Source of the DNA: Planotetraspora kaengkrachanensis
Lineage (GTDB): Bacteria; Actinomycetota; Actinomycetes; Streptosporangiales; Streptosporangiaceae
DNA length: 64,000 bases
NCBI RefSeq assembly: GCF_016862895.1
Contig: NZ_BONV01000001.1
Span: 434,001-498,000 of the forward strand
Reading direction: 5' to 3'
Position numbers and translations under genes: made by a program. Below, in pieces: positions 63,493 through 64,000 of the stretch. The notes under the pieces are model-generated. The model was given only the letters and a program-made list of their open reading frames with translations, was not told the DNA's origin and searched no databases. Each line of letters opens with the position of its first letter. The stretch's first letter is position 1.

Positions 63493-63761
63493 CTCGGACC
63501 TCCGTTCGGATCACTCCACCGATCACTACTGCCTGGACGGACGATCCGGACGACACTCTCTGAAAACTTTCTGTACGTCCTCAGGCGGCCCTCACCGGGC
63601 CGAGGTGGCATGGAGGATGAAGCGGAGCGGATCGGCTCGACATCGTCCTCCGGAAATGAAGCGAAAGAATGTCGATGGGATGTCGAGGACGGCGCGTCCG
63701 CTCCGTCTGCAGGGTGACAGCGCGCCGACGGGGTGCGCGCAGGACGGAAGGGACGCCCCAG

Positions 63762-64000
63762 ATGAAGTACCTGCTGTTGATCTACGGCAACCAGGAGAAG
63801 TGGAGTTCGATCCCGGCGGAGGAGTGGCCGGAGGCCATCGCCAAGCAGGAGTCGTTCAACAAGAAGTACCGGGAGACCGGCGAGTTGCTGGGTGCCTACG
63901 GCCTGGCTGATGCGGCGGCCGCCCGACTGGTGCTGCGCAAGGACGGCGCCCCAGCCGTCACCGACGGTCCGTACCTGGAGACCAAGGAGTACATCGCCAG
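63762..64000 (+). CDS. YCII family protein, 3' end outside the window
   Basis: 79 codons are visible: MKYLLLIYGNQEKWSS, NKKYRETGELLGAYGLADAAAARLVLRKDGAPAVTDGPYLETKEYIA. The DGPYLETKE segment is the DGPF/YCII signature (ferredoxin-like dimer). Such proteins often neighbour ECF sigma factors, and the ECF gene at 62998 is divergent, 269 bases away. GGAAGGGA precedes the ATG. Confidence 0.9.
   Translation, partial: MKYLLLIYGNQEKWSSIPAEEWPEAIAKQESFNKKYRETGELLGAYGLADAAAARLVLRKDGAPAVTDGPYLETKEYIA

Overview
High-GC (about 70%) actinobacterial chromosome with dense, often overlapping genes, many GTG/TTG starts, an XRE/DUF397/ATP-binding regulatory trio, F420-type (DDN) oxidoreductase, SigJ-type sigma factor and several actinobacterial small-protein families. 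The protein style fits Streptosporangiales (Nonomuraea/Streptosporangium-like); that placement is from family resemblance only.

Left part (1-20 kb): mostly metabolic and housekeeping-type genes: a partial DUF6421-like protein, a Gfo/Idh/MocA oxidoreductase, a histidine phosphatase, the XRE-DUF397-ATPase trio, a helicase-associated protein, two M20 peptidases, a secreted RlpA-like protein, a GroES-like protein, a fused ABC exporter preceded by a small translationally coupled peptide ORF, a PGPGW membrane protein, a class III aminotransferase, a patatin and a DDN-type reductase. Two intergenic regions (1716-1834 and 16299-16862) carry arrays of the motif GTGCATGATCAC at about 53-bp period, and the second ends in a 21-bp-period array next to the aminotransferase start.

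Middle-left (19.5-28 kb) is a scarred accessory zone: a 73-bp direct repeat pair, a decayed sodium:solute symporter, a 138/128-bp direct repeat pair, an element-like repeat also found 33 kb away, a truncated membrane protein, a tRNA with anticodon CAT followed by only the C-terminal end of a tyrosine integrase, and a truncated HxlR regulator.

Middle-right (28-44 kb): SigJ-type ECF sigma factor with an NDH-2-like flavoprotein, a NUDIX protein, then a full potassium-uptake operon kdpFABC-kdpD-kdpE on the minus strand with kdpD split into two overlapping genes and an extra tiny membrane ORF at the front. Next is a divergent pair: an HxlR-peroxiredoxin fusion and an MFS exporter, with a clear inverted-repeat operator between them, followed by an IclR regulator.

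Right part (44-64 kb): signalling genes (a large LuxR-type ATPase regulator, two overlapping histidine kinases without a response regulator, a membrane pentapeptide-repeat protein, a PAS/GAF histidine kinase), a serine hydrolase, a small secreted Cys-rich protein, two MmyB-like XRE regulators (one divergent from an SDR), two adjacent unusual tRNA-like genes with a terminator, and a SigE-type sigma/membrane protein pair. The window ends inside a YCII-family gene.
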